DNA of 64,000 nt from Calcarisporiella thermophila CBS 279.70 (Eukaryota; Calcarisporiellomycota), in contig NW_027192192.1 in assembly GCF_041956535.1 (NCBI RefSeq), forward strand, positions 747,796-811,795, read 5' to 3'. The notes below the pieces were generated by a model that ran no database searches, was not told the origin of the DNA, and saw only the letters and a list, made by a program, of their open reading frames with translations. Below, in pieces: positions 48,893 through 59,836 of this stretch. Position 1 is the first letter of the stretch. Every line of letters starts with the position of its first letter. The position numbers and the translations under genes were made by a program.

Positions 48893-49464
48893 ACATTAAT
48901 TGTGTTGTAGAATAAAATTTCCCTATATTGATTCTAATATGTTCATTACTTCGACGATAGTTTTGATAAATGTATTTATTATCTAAGTTAATTAGAACCA
49001 CTCTGGTGCTCGGTACTTTTAAAAATGGGATTGCCCTAATACGGGTGCTCGAAATAAGCCTAGATGGCTGGGATAGCCCTGGGGATTTTAAGGGCCATAA
49101 GGAACCAGACGAGGGCAAATGCTCAATGTGGTGATATTATGATTACGTTTAAGGACTTTTTTAAATATAACGGGAGTAGTTTGATCAATGCCATATAAGG
49201 CAGGCGCAATTAAGAAAAATCTGCAATTGAAAGAGGTTCGGGTTGTTTTTGTGATAATTTTTGAAGATTCTATTAGAAAAGGCCCGTTCTGAAGTTAGGT
49301 GTTGCCTTGTGAAAAGAAAAGAAGAAAAAAGACCAGGCAAGAAAAAGCAAAGCTCCTTCTTTTAGTACCACAAGATTTTTCTACCATTTTTTCTTTCACT
49401 TGTTTACCTTGACAAAAATTCGTTGTTTCATTGTTTGTGGGAGTTTTCTTCTTCTTACATTCAG
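48893..49464. other. Intergenic
   Basis: No gene recognised; T-rich leader before the subtilase start. Confidence 0.5.
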
Positions 49465-51068
49465 ATGAAGCTACTTAGAGCTTCATACGTTATCTGGAGT
49501 GCTGTATCTCTATGGAAATGCGTGAACGCAACACCTGTAGCTGCCTCTATCACGTCTCTCCCAATAGTGCTTAGCCAGCCCCTGGTTGATGAGGCGCACT
49601 TGAGGGCAAAAAAAGAGGCAATAGCCGACAGATATATCGTACGACTAAAGAAGAACAAAAGCCCGTCTTCACGTAAGGCTTATTCACAGATATAATCCTC
49701 AAACTTCCTTTCCATAACAACACTAATTCTGAATAGTACGCAACTATCTACACTCTCGTGTGGCCTCCAGCGATGCATCTTGTCATCCCTCCCGTCAATA
49801 CCCAAACAATATCCTCAATGAGTTCAAAATAGGGCAATTTTCTGCCCTGACTGTACGTGGGTGCTCACCTAGTATGCAGAGTGACCTTGAAGAGCGCGAG
49901 GAGGTTGCATGGGTTGAACCTGACACGATCTTCCGTGTCGCACTCACCCCAAATTACTCGAAGCAATTTGTCGATAGCGCTGGCCCTGGAGCATGGGACT
50001 CAAAGCTATCCAAGAAACCCTTCAATGCGACCAAGCTGGAGAAGCGGGCTTTCAGATTGCCTCATAATGTGGAAATAGCGGACCAAACAGAACCCTTGAG
50101 TTGGGGGTTGGTAAGGATATCCCATAGACTCCCGGAGTATGGAGAACCCTACAGATACCCGTCTGCGGCTGGGGAGGGTGTCCATGTGTTCGTACTAGAC
50201 ACAGGCCTAGACGAAAAAAATCCCGATTTCAACGGCCGGGCCAAGCTGGAAGTCAATTTTGTGGAGACCGAGCCCGCAGAGGATCTCTCTGGTCACGGTA
50301 TGCATTGTTGTCCGCTAACTATTTTCGCGCCCATTGACTCCTTGGGATTGCATTTCGTTTAGGAACGCATGTTGCAGGAACCATTGCTGGTACAAAGTAT
50401 GGTGTGGCCAAAAAGGCCTACGTCCATGGGGTAAAGATCCTTGACCGCTATGGACTGGGTAGTATAAGCGGAATCCTTGCCGGAGTGGATTGGGTTGCGA
50501 GGAGTGGGTACAATTCCTCGATATTGAATCTCTCACTAGTCGGACCTCGTTCTCAAGCTGTTGACGATGCCATCTCTGCTCTCGTGAAGGAGCACAAGGT
50601 TGCCGCGTTTGTGGCCGCAGGCAATTCGGGGGATGATGCCTGTAAATACTCCCCTAGCGGGAACTCAGACGTATTTTCCGTAGGGGCCTCCTCCAAAAAT
50701 GACGAAGTGGCGGACTTTTCGAACTCGGGTAATTGTGTTCGAGTGTATGCCCCAGGAGTAGACATCGTGAGTGATACTGTCAGCGGCGACAATACTCCGG
50801 TGGCGATGCAGGGGACTAGGTATTAAAGCATGATGAAAGCATTGAAGCCACACTATTCTGATTTGAACACCTGATTTTGCTTTTGAATAGTATGAGTAGC
50901 CCGCATGTTGCAGGCATAGCTGCTCTTTTCCTCTCCCTACACCATTTCGAGAGTCCGCATGAACTCTATCGCGCTATAGAATCGGTTGCAACCAAGGGTA
51001 CTCTCCAGATGAATAAGGCGCTCCCCAGCTCGAATAACCTATTGGCGTACAGTCTTCCAAGTAACTGA
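49465..51068 (+). CDS. Secreted subtilisin-like serine protease (S8, proteinase K type)
   Basis: Extracellular or vacuolar endopeptidase. Four exons: 49465-49672, 49737-50297, 50363-50819 and 50891-51068, giving 467 aa. A signal-like start (MKLLRASYVIWSAVSLW) is followed by an I9-type propeptide (ADRYIVRLKKN ... LEEREEVAWVEPDTIF). The catalytic triad is Asp in VFVLDTGLD, His in SGHGTHVAGTIAG, and Ser in GTSMSSPHVAG; the oxyanion Asn is in VAAGNSGDDA. An acidic/basic segment between propeptide and catalytic domain (KKPFNATKLEKRAFRLP) contains a KR that may be the maturation site. Introns split the GHG|T and GTS|M motifs, so unspliced reading hides both the His and Ser boxes. No C-terminal extension or GPI signal. 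Confidence 0.94.
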
Positions 51069-51367
51069 CCATTTCTCCCTATATACAAAGGACTCTATGC
51101 TATGATTCCATCATTTAAAACTTCCATATTTCGTGTAGCCAATCACTATTAAATTAATATAATGTCAGTCTTGGATATTGCCCTTCAATATTGATCTGGC
51201 CAAGCCACAAAATTTTGATTCGAATCAACCTAAATTGGATTATCAGCATTATTTTAGAATCTTCCCAAATGCCTGTTGATGTTTCCTTCTTCTCTCTAAC
51301 AAAAGTTATTGTTAAGGCGTTTAGGCGCACACAGCGTTAAAAATTACTTTACGTCAAACAATAATAG

Positions 51368-51498
51368 GTGAGTACACTTGGATGGATGGACGGATGAGGT
51401 GGATGGATGAATCGGATGGAGGCTTCCGTTGGATGTTCACGATGGAATCAAAATCTTTTCATAATCGGAAATCTAATGAATGATTTTACGTTTCTTAG
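51368..51498 (+). other. Possible 5' UTR intron of the ribosomal P2 gene
   Basis: AG|GTGAGTAC at 51366 onward and TTTCTTAG ending at 51498 frame a 131-nt segment just before the P2 start codon (51518). 5' UTR introns are common in fungal ribosomal protein genes. Transcript evidence would be needed. Confidence 0.4.
51379..51426. repeat. Degenerate GGAT/GATG microsatellite
   Basis: Repeated GGATGGATG-type tetranucleotides over about 48 nt, inside the putative 5' UTR intron of the P2 gene. Confidence 0.7.
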
Positions 51499-51517
51499 GA
51501 ATTCAATTTAAAAAATC

Positions 51518-51927
51518 ATGCGTCATCTCGCTGCCTATCTTTTGTTGAATCTTGGTGGCAATGCCAATCCCACCGCGGACGACATCAAGAAGATTCTCTC
51601 CACCGTCGGCATTGAGGCTGATGAGGAGCGTCTCAGCAAGCTCTTGAGCGAGCTCGAGGGCAAGGATGTCAACGAGGTATTTCTCTCCGTCCAAATATTC
51701 CAATTAGGCTATATTTTGGTATCTGACCTATTTATTACTTTTCTTAAATTTTGTAGCTTATTTCTCAAGGCAAAGAGAAGCTTGCTTCGGTGCCAACTGG
51801 TGGTGCTGTTGCCGCTGGTGGTGCTGCAGGTGGCGCTGCTCCTGCTGCCCAAGAGGAGAAGAAGGAGGAGAAGAAGGAGGAGGAAGAGGAGGAGGATGAA
51901 GACATGGGCTTTGGTCTCTTCGACTAA
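51518..51927 (+). CDS. RPP2: 60S acidic ribosomal protein P2
   Basis: Stalk protein that recruits elongation factors to the ribosome. Two exons, 51518-51676 and 51757-51927, giving 109 aa. The N-terminal dimerisation domain reads [20 protein letters not shown], then a P2-type helix [20 protein letters not shown]. An Ala/Gly hinge and acidic tail follow, ending in the invariant [18 protein letters not shown] separates it from P1. There may be a 5' UTR intron upstream. Confidence 0.97.
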
Positions 51928-52212
51928 GCAGCTAGTGGATTTATTTGAATAAAAGAAATAAACCTGCCGCTTTGAGCTGTCAATCGCTATGAACCGCTCT
52001 TATGAGAGAAAAACATGACGAAAACTTATTCTGAACTCTTGATGATTTCTCAATTGATTGCATATATATCAACACTTCCAATCTTCAAAACACTAAGTTA
52101 TTGAAACGCAACTCCTACTTTTCCGTATTAACTCGAGTTCTGATTTATGGCTTATGAAATTTAAAGTCGCGTAAATTAGTAAATTTGATGCCTGAACAGT
52201 ACTCAAGGGATT

Positions 52213-53185
52213 ATGGAGGTTTCCACCGGCGACGATAAACATATAAGCACACAAAATACCGAGATAGATTCGCCTCTTGTTTTTCAATGTAAAAATTGTC
52301 ACTTCATTGTTGGAGACTCCTTTGCCTGGTTGAGTGCAGACCAAAATCTTAAGGCGATTACTCTTAATTGTAAGCTATCATGGATGGAGTTTTGTGTGTA
52401 CGTTTGGCTATTTTGTTGCCGGTAGAATAATCGTGGTCGTAACTAATTGTAGCTACTTCGGAGCATGTTAAAATAAGTGACGAGTTAAAGACATCTACCG
52501 ACGGAATTGATCTTGGAAGGTGATGTCCCAACCACTCCCTTTTTTTTTCGTTTACAATCCAATGCGCTTCCTATTAAATACGCGTTCTTCTTTCAATGCA
52601 GCGCCTACGTCAACCTACTTTGCAAATCCTGCGGCGCCATTCTTGGAAGAGTATACAAGACAACCCCTCGAATACTAGATAACATCAGAGATATGTTCAC
52701 ATTTAACTTGGACTCCGTTAAAACGTAAGTAATGCAATCCTCTACCTATCCAGAGCCTGCTTAAAGTAAGCTACTGCAGGTATCAGCTTGGTAAAACTGG
52801 CAGCAACCAGTCAGAAGCATTGTCTAATGAGGAGGATTTACTCACCATGCCGAGTGCAAAAGCACTACAAACTACATTAGACAAGGTATTATCTCTTTCT
52901 TGTATTTGCCTGGGATTTGTTTTTGGTCTGAACTCACCAACAAGTCAATGCATAGATAAAAGAGCTGATATGCTTCCTTGACGAACGCATAGGGGCAGTT
53001 GAAGAAGGCATGAGAGCTCTTCGAGAGAACCGGCGACCAGTGCCGCCCTCTTTCCCTGAATCCGATGATAGCGATAAACGTGAGGATCCTTAATAGCTAA
53101 ACTAGAATAATACTCCTGACTAAAACCTATAATAGCATTGACCCCGAACGATCGGAAGCGTTTTCGCCAAACTCGACCAACATAA
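52213..53185 (+). CDS. Mis18 family centromere protein (Yippee-like fold)
   Basis: Part of the machinery that licenses CENP-A loading at centromeres. Six exons: 52213-52369, 52453-52519, 52602-52724, 52780-52885, 52956-53079 and 53136-53185, giving 208 aa. The Mis18 domain has two zinc-knuckle CxxC pairs, VFQCKNCHFIVGDSFAWLS and LLCKSCGAILGRVYKTTP, and the family block LDNIRDMFTFNLDSVKTYQLG. The C-terminal helix (IKELICFLDERIGAVEEGMR) matches the oligomerising coil of Mis18 proteins. The final exon (PLTPNDRKRFRQTRPT) is inferred from a GTGAGG donor. Without it the protein would end a few codons later at REDP. Confidence 0.9.
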
Positions 53186-53358
53186 TTTTAAGGTTTGGGA
53201 TAGGGTGAAAAGAATCGCTGGTGATACTATCTTTCTTTCATTCTTGTTTCTTGACAATATATTTATAAACCAAGCAAGTTGCTTCTTCTTTTACGATAAT
53301 ACTACACTATTTTTTTTTCCAAATAATATTTATTTTGAGAAAGATGAATTAAACACGC

Positions 53359-54121
53359 TTAGCGGCTCTTTGCGGCGACTGTGGGGCGAGCACCCTTAGC
53401 TTGCTGCTTTGATACCTTAGGCTGGTTCTTCTGAGTGGACTAAAGAAAAAAAGAAGCAGAAGGCTGTTTAATGATATCTATGGGGTATGGTAATCGAAGT
53501 GCTTCAATATATACCTTCTCAGCCTTCTTTTTCAATTGCTCGGCCTTCTTCTTGTCCTTGCTCTCCTTGATTGCGGCCTGGCGTGCAGCAGCACGAACCT
53601 CAGGCTTTTGGTTGCGCTTGGCGCGGATGGCCTCAAGGGAGGCACCAACAATGGCACGCTGGTGTTTAACAGTACGGCGGGTGCGTTTCTTGGCAACCTC
53701 GACGGTGATACCCTTCTTGTGCATACGGCGGTATACCACAGTCCAGGCGATCTTGCGGGGGTTCAAGCGCTGGTGGAAGTAGGAATCCACCTTACCGTTA
53801 ATGAAGTGGAAAGGCTATAGGCGTAGAAGTGGGTTAGTAAAAAAATAAAATAAAAAGATAATGCGCCAGGAAGAATCAGTTTCTATTTTACCTTTCCATC
53901 CGACCGGATGAAAAGTTTGCCTTTACCGGGGTAGATCCGGTAACCGGAGAAGTTGCAGGTCTCGGTCCTATTAGCAGAAGAAAGTAAGAAAAAGACATCC
54001 AGTTAGCGATCCATACACCCATGGCAACTTCAAACTTCATCCTCCTGTCAACAATCCATCCATTCCATCCATCCCCTCAACAAAGCATCCGATGAATAAG
54101 AAAAAGAGATACTTGCTTCAT
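53359..54121 (-). CDS. RPL24: 60S ribosomal protein L24 (eL24)
   Basis: Four exons: 54121-54117 (only ATGAA), 53967-53892, 53814-53515 and 53439-53359, giving 153 aa. Spliced, it starts [19 protein letters not shown], exactly the eL24 start, then [33 protein letters not shown], and a basic C-terminus. The first intron appears to be GC-AG: the sequence after ATGAA is GCAAGTATC, and the acceptor TAG at 53968-53970 gives the required phase. A normal GT donor four nt downstream (ATGAAGCAA|GTATCT) would not keep the frame. The gene is divergent to the AVT transporter. Identification is certain; the first exon is inferred. Confidence 0.93.
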
Positions 54122-54375
54122 GTCGATGATGCACCCCGAGTACACGATAATAAAGAAGAGGGAACAGAAGCTCTAATCGTTCCTCCTGAAGAAAAGGATT
54201 TCGAGTGGAGCGACTGACGTCATTGAGTGACGCAGACGATCATGCTCATCCTAATTCACTTAGAACCGAAATTTGCTCTATCTTTAGATAGCAAATTATT
54301 TTTTTGGGTCATTTTCTCATACTTTGCCCTCTTCCCTCTCTTTCTCCTTCACACTTGACTAAATAGCCTACATTG

Positions 54376-56586
54376 ATGGCAAAGCCTAGGCCTATTAAGC
54401 AGCTGAAAGAAGAAAATGACTCTCCAAATGAGAGCCCTCACTCATTTAAAGATGCTACCACTCGTCTTAGCTCGTCTGCTAGCCGCTCGTTCCTTAGCTC
54501 ATCGCCTGGCCACCGGCCATTAACACCGGACATTGCAACCGTAGTCGGCGAGGGGTCCGCCTCTCGTCTTTCTCAAAGCGCGTCTGGCAATGATAAGGAT
54601 GCGCCTATCCTCTCTGTTGATCTTCCCTCCGACCTCATGGCCGACATTGTTCGTCGCCATCTTGCAACGAACAGCGGCACAGGTGGGGTCAGCGGAGATG
54701 ATGATATTGAAGAGGAAGAGGACGAAGTGGGATCCATTCGGAACTTCACCCAGAACTACCACCAGCTCCCTGGAGGAGCTGTGACCCACGACGTCTACAA
54801 ATGGCATGCCGAACATGCCGAACTTGATGGGCTCAAGCGCAATCGATCGCAGTCTTTCTTCCTACCGAGATCGCTAAACAGCGATCCGACCCTGAGTCTT
54901 CTCGGGCAGCCCGGGGGATTTCGGCGGCATTTCGTTCTGAAGCAATTACGTGACCAAGGCCGGCAGCCTCCGAACTTCATCACAAAGAGCTTCATTGATT
55001 TCTTGGCCATGTATGGGCATTTTGCCGGAGAAGATTTGAGTGACGACGACGAAGAGGAGGAGGAAGAAGAAGATGGCGAGGATGAGAGAGTCGCCAGAGA
55101 CAGGAGTCTGGCTACCGAGCAGACGCCTTTGGTGACAAAATCGACGGAATCCACTCACGGGACGGCTAGTGCATCTAAAGCCGTGTTTTTATTATTGAAG
55201 AGCTTTGTTGGTACAGGCGTGCTCTTCTTACCCAAAGCGTATGTACTCGTCCTCTTGTTGCCCCATTTCGAGATGGAAAATGGCTTTGGATGGAGTCTCA
55301 CCTGATTTGTGTTGATGCTCTAGTTTTTATAACGGAGGACTGCTCTTTTCCTCGCTGGTGCTTTTAGGAATTGCACTGATATCCCTAATATCCTTTATCC
55401 TCTTGGTCGACACACGGGCCGTGGTTCACGGCAGTTTTGGTGATATAGGGGGTGCACTATTTGGACAAAAAATGCGCATTGCAGTCCTGTTTTCCATCAC
55501 TATTTCACAGGTAACCTGCCACTTTGTCTGCTGGCATACCCAGTATGGTATGACTAATCTCCTGCGTCGTCTTTGGTAGATTGGATTTGTGTGCGCGTAT
55601 ATGGTCTTTGTCTCGCAGAACCTCCAGTCTCTGGTTCTCTCGTTTTCTAACTGCAAAACCACCGTGCCTTTGCATTGGTTTATTGTCGCGCAGCTCTTTG
55701 TGTTCATCCCCCTCGCGATGATACGTAAAATCTCGAAGCTCTCCTTCTTCGCCTTGATCGCCGATCTGTTCATTATGGCCGGACTGTTTTACATCTACTA
55801 CTATGACTTCCACACTCTTCTCACAGCCGGCATCGGCAAGATCGCCCTGTTTAACCCCCGGGACTGGAACCTTTTGATTGGGACTGCGGTATTCACGTTC
55901 GAGGGGGTGGGGCTCGTTATCCCCATTACCGAGTCGATGAAGAATCCGGCCCAGTTCCCTGCGGTGTTAACCGGGGTGATGGCATTTGTGACCGTCATAT
56001 TTACCAGGTAAGTTCGGAGGGTGGACTAGTTTCCGGCTCTTGTGCTGCCTCTGCTCACCTTCGTCCCCTTTGCCAACTTAGCGTTGCTGTCTTGTCCTAT
56101 TTGGCTTTCGGCGACAAGGTGCAAACCATTGTGCTCCTGAACCTTCCTGCCTCTCCGGCTGTCGATAGCATCCAGCTGCTCTATTCCATTGCGATTCTCC
56201 TCTCGATACCACTGCAACTTTTCCCCGCCATCCGTATTTTGGAGACGGGCCTCATCGTAGGGTCGGGCAAATATAATCCCTGGATCAAGTGGCGAAAGAA
56301 TATGTTCCGCTTCACGACGGTTGTCTTGTGCGCGCTGATTGCTTGGGGTGGAGCGTCGGATTTGGACAAGTTTGTGAGTCTGGTGGGAAGCGCGGCCTGC
56401 CTCCCGCTGTGCTTCATCTATCCACCCCTGTTCCACTACAAGGCGGTGGCGCGAAGCACCCTTGCTAAGACCGGCGACATCCTCCTGCTGTGCTTTGGCA
56501 TATTGGCCACAACCTACACCACCATGATGACCATCCGAGATTGGGCCTCCGGCGGCGGCGCCCAACCGATAGGCCGATGTCATTAG
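54376..56586 (+). CDS. Vacuolar amino-acid transporter (AVT3/AVT4-like, AAAP family)
   Basis: Four exons: 54376-55238, 55324-55510, 55580-56007 and 56082-56586, giving 660 aa. A long cytosolic Ser/acidic N-terminus (about 260 aa, with runs of E/D) precedes about 11 membrane helices. The AAAP start KAVFLLLKSFVGTGVLFLPKAF, then GFVCAYMVFVSQNL, GTAVFTFEGVGLVIPITESM and VLSYLAFGDKVQTIVLLNLP are typical of Avt3/Avt4, which export neutral amino acids from the vacuole. The first intron sits in KAF, the most conserved motif. Substrate and vacuolar location are inferred from the family. Confidence 0.93.
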
Positions 56587-57251
56587 GTGTACCTGGTTTT
56601 TTGTATTCTATTTTATATGCACTGGTTTTTACACACACTCTCTCTGTTATAGATATTTTTTTTTAATTATTGTTATTATTTAGCTGCTATTTTCGCCTCT
56701 CCCCCCCCCCCCCACCCACCTTTTTTCCCCCAATCCCAACTCATCTTGATAGATAGACATGAAGTCAATGATCTTGCCTTGCTGTTCATTTGCCTCTCAT
56801 GATGGCGTCTTCACATAAACTCATGTATTTACCTGTAGCTACCACATGTTTCTCAAAAGACGCATCTGCGCTTCCTCGAGAGAGATATCTACGGAATGAA
56901 TCAATAAAACGACCCTCTGCCCCCAATCTATCATCATGGGTTTGAATCCAAAGACCCCACGGCCACCTTGTTGAATACATCAGGTGCTGGCAATGGGGGG
57001 AAACCAAGCCATGCCAAGAAATGAGCGACTCTACATAAACGAGCGAGCTTTGTGTATTCGGCATACACATTATTGGTCCGGCAGATTATGAAGAGTAGCT
57101 ATTGCGGAAGGTCATTTATTTTTGGCGGAGCAATTTGCGATTGTAACAGCAATTTTCAGAATTTTAGCTGCCATTTTCCATTCATTATACCTGTCGCTTT
57201 ATTTCGGTTTAATCTTTGATTTGAATTTCTTTTACCTATTCATCCGGGAAT
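56587..57251. other. Intergenic
   Basis: Contains a poly-C run at about 56701-56713; no gene recognised. Confidence 0.5.
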
Positions 57252-57796
57252 ATGGCAGCAGTGCGCGAGGTTGTTCGAAAACTCATTGCTGACAATACTG
57301 TCATGGTAAGTCCATTAGAATTCCTTAGGATGAACCCACTCGAAATTCTCACAACTCCCCCCTTTTCGATCCACCTGATCAGATCTTCAGCAAATCCTAC
57401 TGCCCCTTTTGTATGCGTGCGAAATCCATATTCGATGACATGAGGGTGAGATACAATAGTATGGAGCTCGATGAAGAAGGTAGGAGCGTTTCTCTCTAGA
57501 GTTCTCTGTCAAGACCCTACTGAACTCGTTAGTTCCCGTTTCCAAATGGCATTCGCACAGACAAAGGCCCAGAGATTCAGGAGCATCTCCGGGAGCTCAC
57601 TGGACAATCGACGGTAAGTTAACGACACACTTTCCTCGTCTAAGCTGTTGCTCATGCAACACCCATTTGATTCTGTAAGGTGCCCAACGTGTTTATTCGT
57701 GGCCGGCACGTCGGCGGCTGCAGCGATGTGGAGGAGAAGCGAGAAAACGGCCAGCTGGCGGAGTTGCTGAGGGAGAAGATGCAGAATAAAATATAG
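57252..57796 (+). CDS. Dithiol glutaredoxin
   Basis: GSH-dependent thiol oxidoreductase, class I (CPFC), 118 aa in the chosen model. Exons: 57252-57305, 57383-57487, 57533-57613 and 57680-57796. Active site is SKSYCPFCMRAK; the GSH-binding cis-Pro is in STVPNVFIRG, and GGCSDV follows. The second intron is awkward. The good donor GTAGGA (57480) gives the wrong phase for the exon 3 frame PFPNGIRTDKGPEIQEHL. The weaker donor GTTTCT (57488) keeps frame and adds GRS. So the junction, or one base there, is uncertain. The monothiol class is excluded by CPFC. No targeting signal seen. Confidence 0.88.
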
Positions 57797-58313
57797 TTAT
57801 GGCTTTTTCCCTTAGCTGCTCGCCGTAACTCCTTTTGCTCCCCGCCCTATTTATTTGTTTTGTTTGTTTTAGCTGTGTATTCCATGGTGTCTATTTCAAT
57901 AGAAGCTTCTGAGTTGATCAAGCTTGATGGTGGAGAGAAGCAGGGTGTTCCGGTCGGGGTAACGTGAGGGATAACATGATCCAACCCCTCACGTTGTCGT
58001 CGCTGGAGTGGACAAGCGTGGGGAGGGAAGCTTACTTTCTTTTCTTAGAGGAGGGAAATCCCATGGCCCATTTGATTAAGGTTGGGCCAGATGACGATGA
58101 TTGAGGCCATCCAACCCCGTTCGCTGTAATTCCGAGCCGAACCACCAGATGAGCACAGTTGGCTCAAATTAGATATTTTCCTCCTTGTGCCTTGGAGCTC
58201 ACCTAGTCTAGCCAATTCATTCTCCCTCCTCCTTCCTCCAATGCGAGCCAACCCTCGACATAAAGCATTTCATAGAATACATAGCTTGCTGAACTACTAG
58301 TATTGATACCATC
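57797..58313. other. Intergenic with an inverted repeat
   Basis: Contains the 10-bp inverted repeat described at 57961-57995; no gene recognised. Confidence 0.5.
57961..57995. repeat. Inverted repeat, 10-bp arms
   Basis: AACGTGAGGG (57961-57970) and CCCTCACGTT (57986-57995) are exact complements around a 15-nt loop. It lies between the glutaredoxin and USP genes. It could be a palindromic protein site or a hairpin; nothing distinguishes these. Confidence 0.55.
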
Positions 58314-59836
58314 ATGTCACCTCTAGATCATAAGAAATCATTAAAACGAGATCGCCTAATCAAGCCTCTACTCAAATTCCTCCGCTCACCTTCCCCAATC
58401 CCCGGTTCTCCCTCTAATTCGCGGCCCTCCTCGCCCTCCCATCCCGCTTCGTCCGCCACCACTCTCGTATCCACCTCCTCCTCCAGTGCCACCCGCCCTC
58501 CATCCCTCTCGCCCTCGAGCCTATGCGTCGGATCGGAGAAGGAATTGGCTGCAATTGCACTCTCGGCGCGCATTGAGGAAGAGCTCGGGGTGCGGCTGAG
58601 CGTCGATCAATCCACCATGCTGCTCAGGCGGATGAAATGGGACAGCAAAGAGGCGCTCAAGTTTTGCGAGGAAGTGCTGAATGCCGATGAGGGCATTGTG
58701 GAGGAAGTGGGCGAGATGTTGTCGGGGGCGGAAAACTACAAAGGCGCAACCTGCTATATAGGTAGCTATATGTTCGGGAGCGTTGTGTGAGTTTGGTGGG
58801 GACGGCTCGGGGCTGACCTTGCTTCACTTTAGATTCCTTGCTGTTCGCCATGTTTGCCAAAACGACCGCGTTCGACGGGATGCTCACGAGCACGGTGGAG
58901 AGCCCCGAGAGGCGGCGGCTGCAGACATGGGTGCGGCTGTTTGTGAACCAGCTGCGCTCGGGGCGCCTGGTGACCTGCGCGACCGTGGCCCAACTGTGGG
59001 ACGAGATGCGGCAGAGCGGGTGGCACGGGGTGGACGAGCGCGGGGAGCCCACGCAGGAGGACAGCGGGGAGCTGTTCGTGTTCCTGACCACGGAGCTCCA
59101 GAGCCCGTACCTCCCGCTGGGCGTTAAGCTGATGCACGGCGCCAAGGAGGACGTGGACGACAATCGGCTGGTGACGGAGCGGCTGATTCCGCTGTCGATC
59201 CCCGCGGGCCACCCCACCATCGCGCCGGACGGGCCGCTGCGGCTGGAGGAGGTGCTCTCGGAGAACTTCTTCGGGAACCTGGTGAGCGACGTGCGGCGCA
59301 TGGTGCCGCAGGACGAGAAGAGCTCGGTGGAGATCTCGGTGCGGGCGTGGCAGGTGCTCGAGCTGCTTCCGTTCTACTCGAGCCTGAACGAGCAGGGGGA
59401 CGAGGTCCAGGCCTACAGCTACCAGTTTCCCGACGAGAGCATGGTGCTGCCGCTGTGCCTGAAGCGGTACCGCTACAACCACCAGGGCCACTCGTCGCGC
59501 ATCAAGCGGCAGATCTTCGTCCCGGCCAGCTTGGACTTCTCGCCGTTTGTGAGCGGGAGCGAGGACGCCTCCGACACGATCCAGGGGTACCGCCTCGAGC
59601 TGGTGTCGGTGGTGTGCCACCAGGGCGAGAGCGTCCAGGCGGGCCACTACGTCGCCTACGTGTCGGACGGGCGGGGCGGCTACTGGCGGCACGACGACCT
59701 CGACAGCCCGCGCATCCGGCCCATTTGCAGGGAGCGGGACGTTGCGGCCGCGTTTGTCGATTTTTCCTGGAACGCGTACCTCCTGTGCTATGCCCTGCGC
59801 AGAGATGCCGATCGAGATCGGAACGCCACAGCCTGA
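58314..59836 (+). CDS. USP-type (C19) ubiquitin hydrolase
   Basis: Cysteine protease removing ubiquitin. Two exons, 58314-58761 and 58833-59836, giving 483 aa. A disordered Ser/Pro-rich N-terminus leads to a UBA-like helix region (SARIEEELGVRLSVDQ ... ALKFCEEVLNA). The Cys box is NYKGATCYIDSLLFAMFAK, split by the intron after TCYI; the common form is GNTCYxNS. A QEDSGELFVFLT QQ-box equivalent follows. The His box is ESVQAGHYVAYVSDGRGGYWRHDD with the Asp/Asn partner nearby. Exon 2 is strikingly GC-rich compared with the window. No zinc-finger Cys pairs are visible. Subfamily unassigned. Confidence 0.85.

Noticed and set aside
58829-59692. Long minus-strand frame opposite the USP gene
   Set aside because: GC-rich third positions of the real gene remove stops on the other strand; the plus frame has the complete Cys and His boxes.
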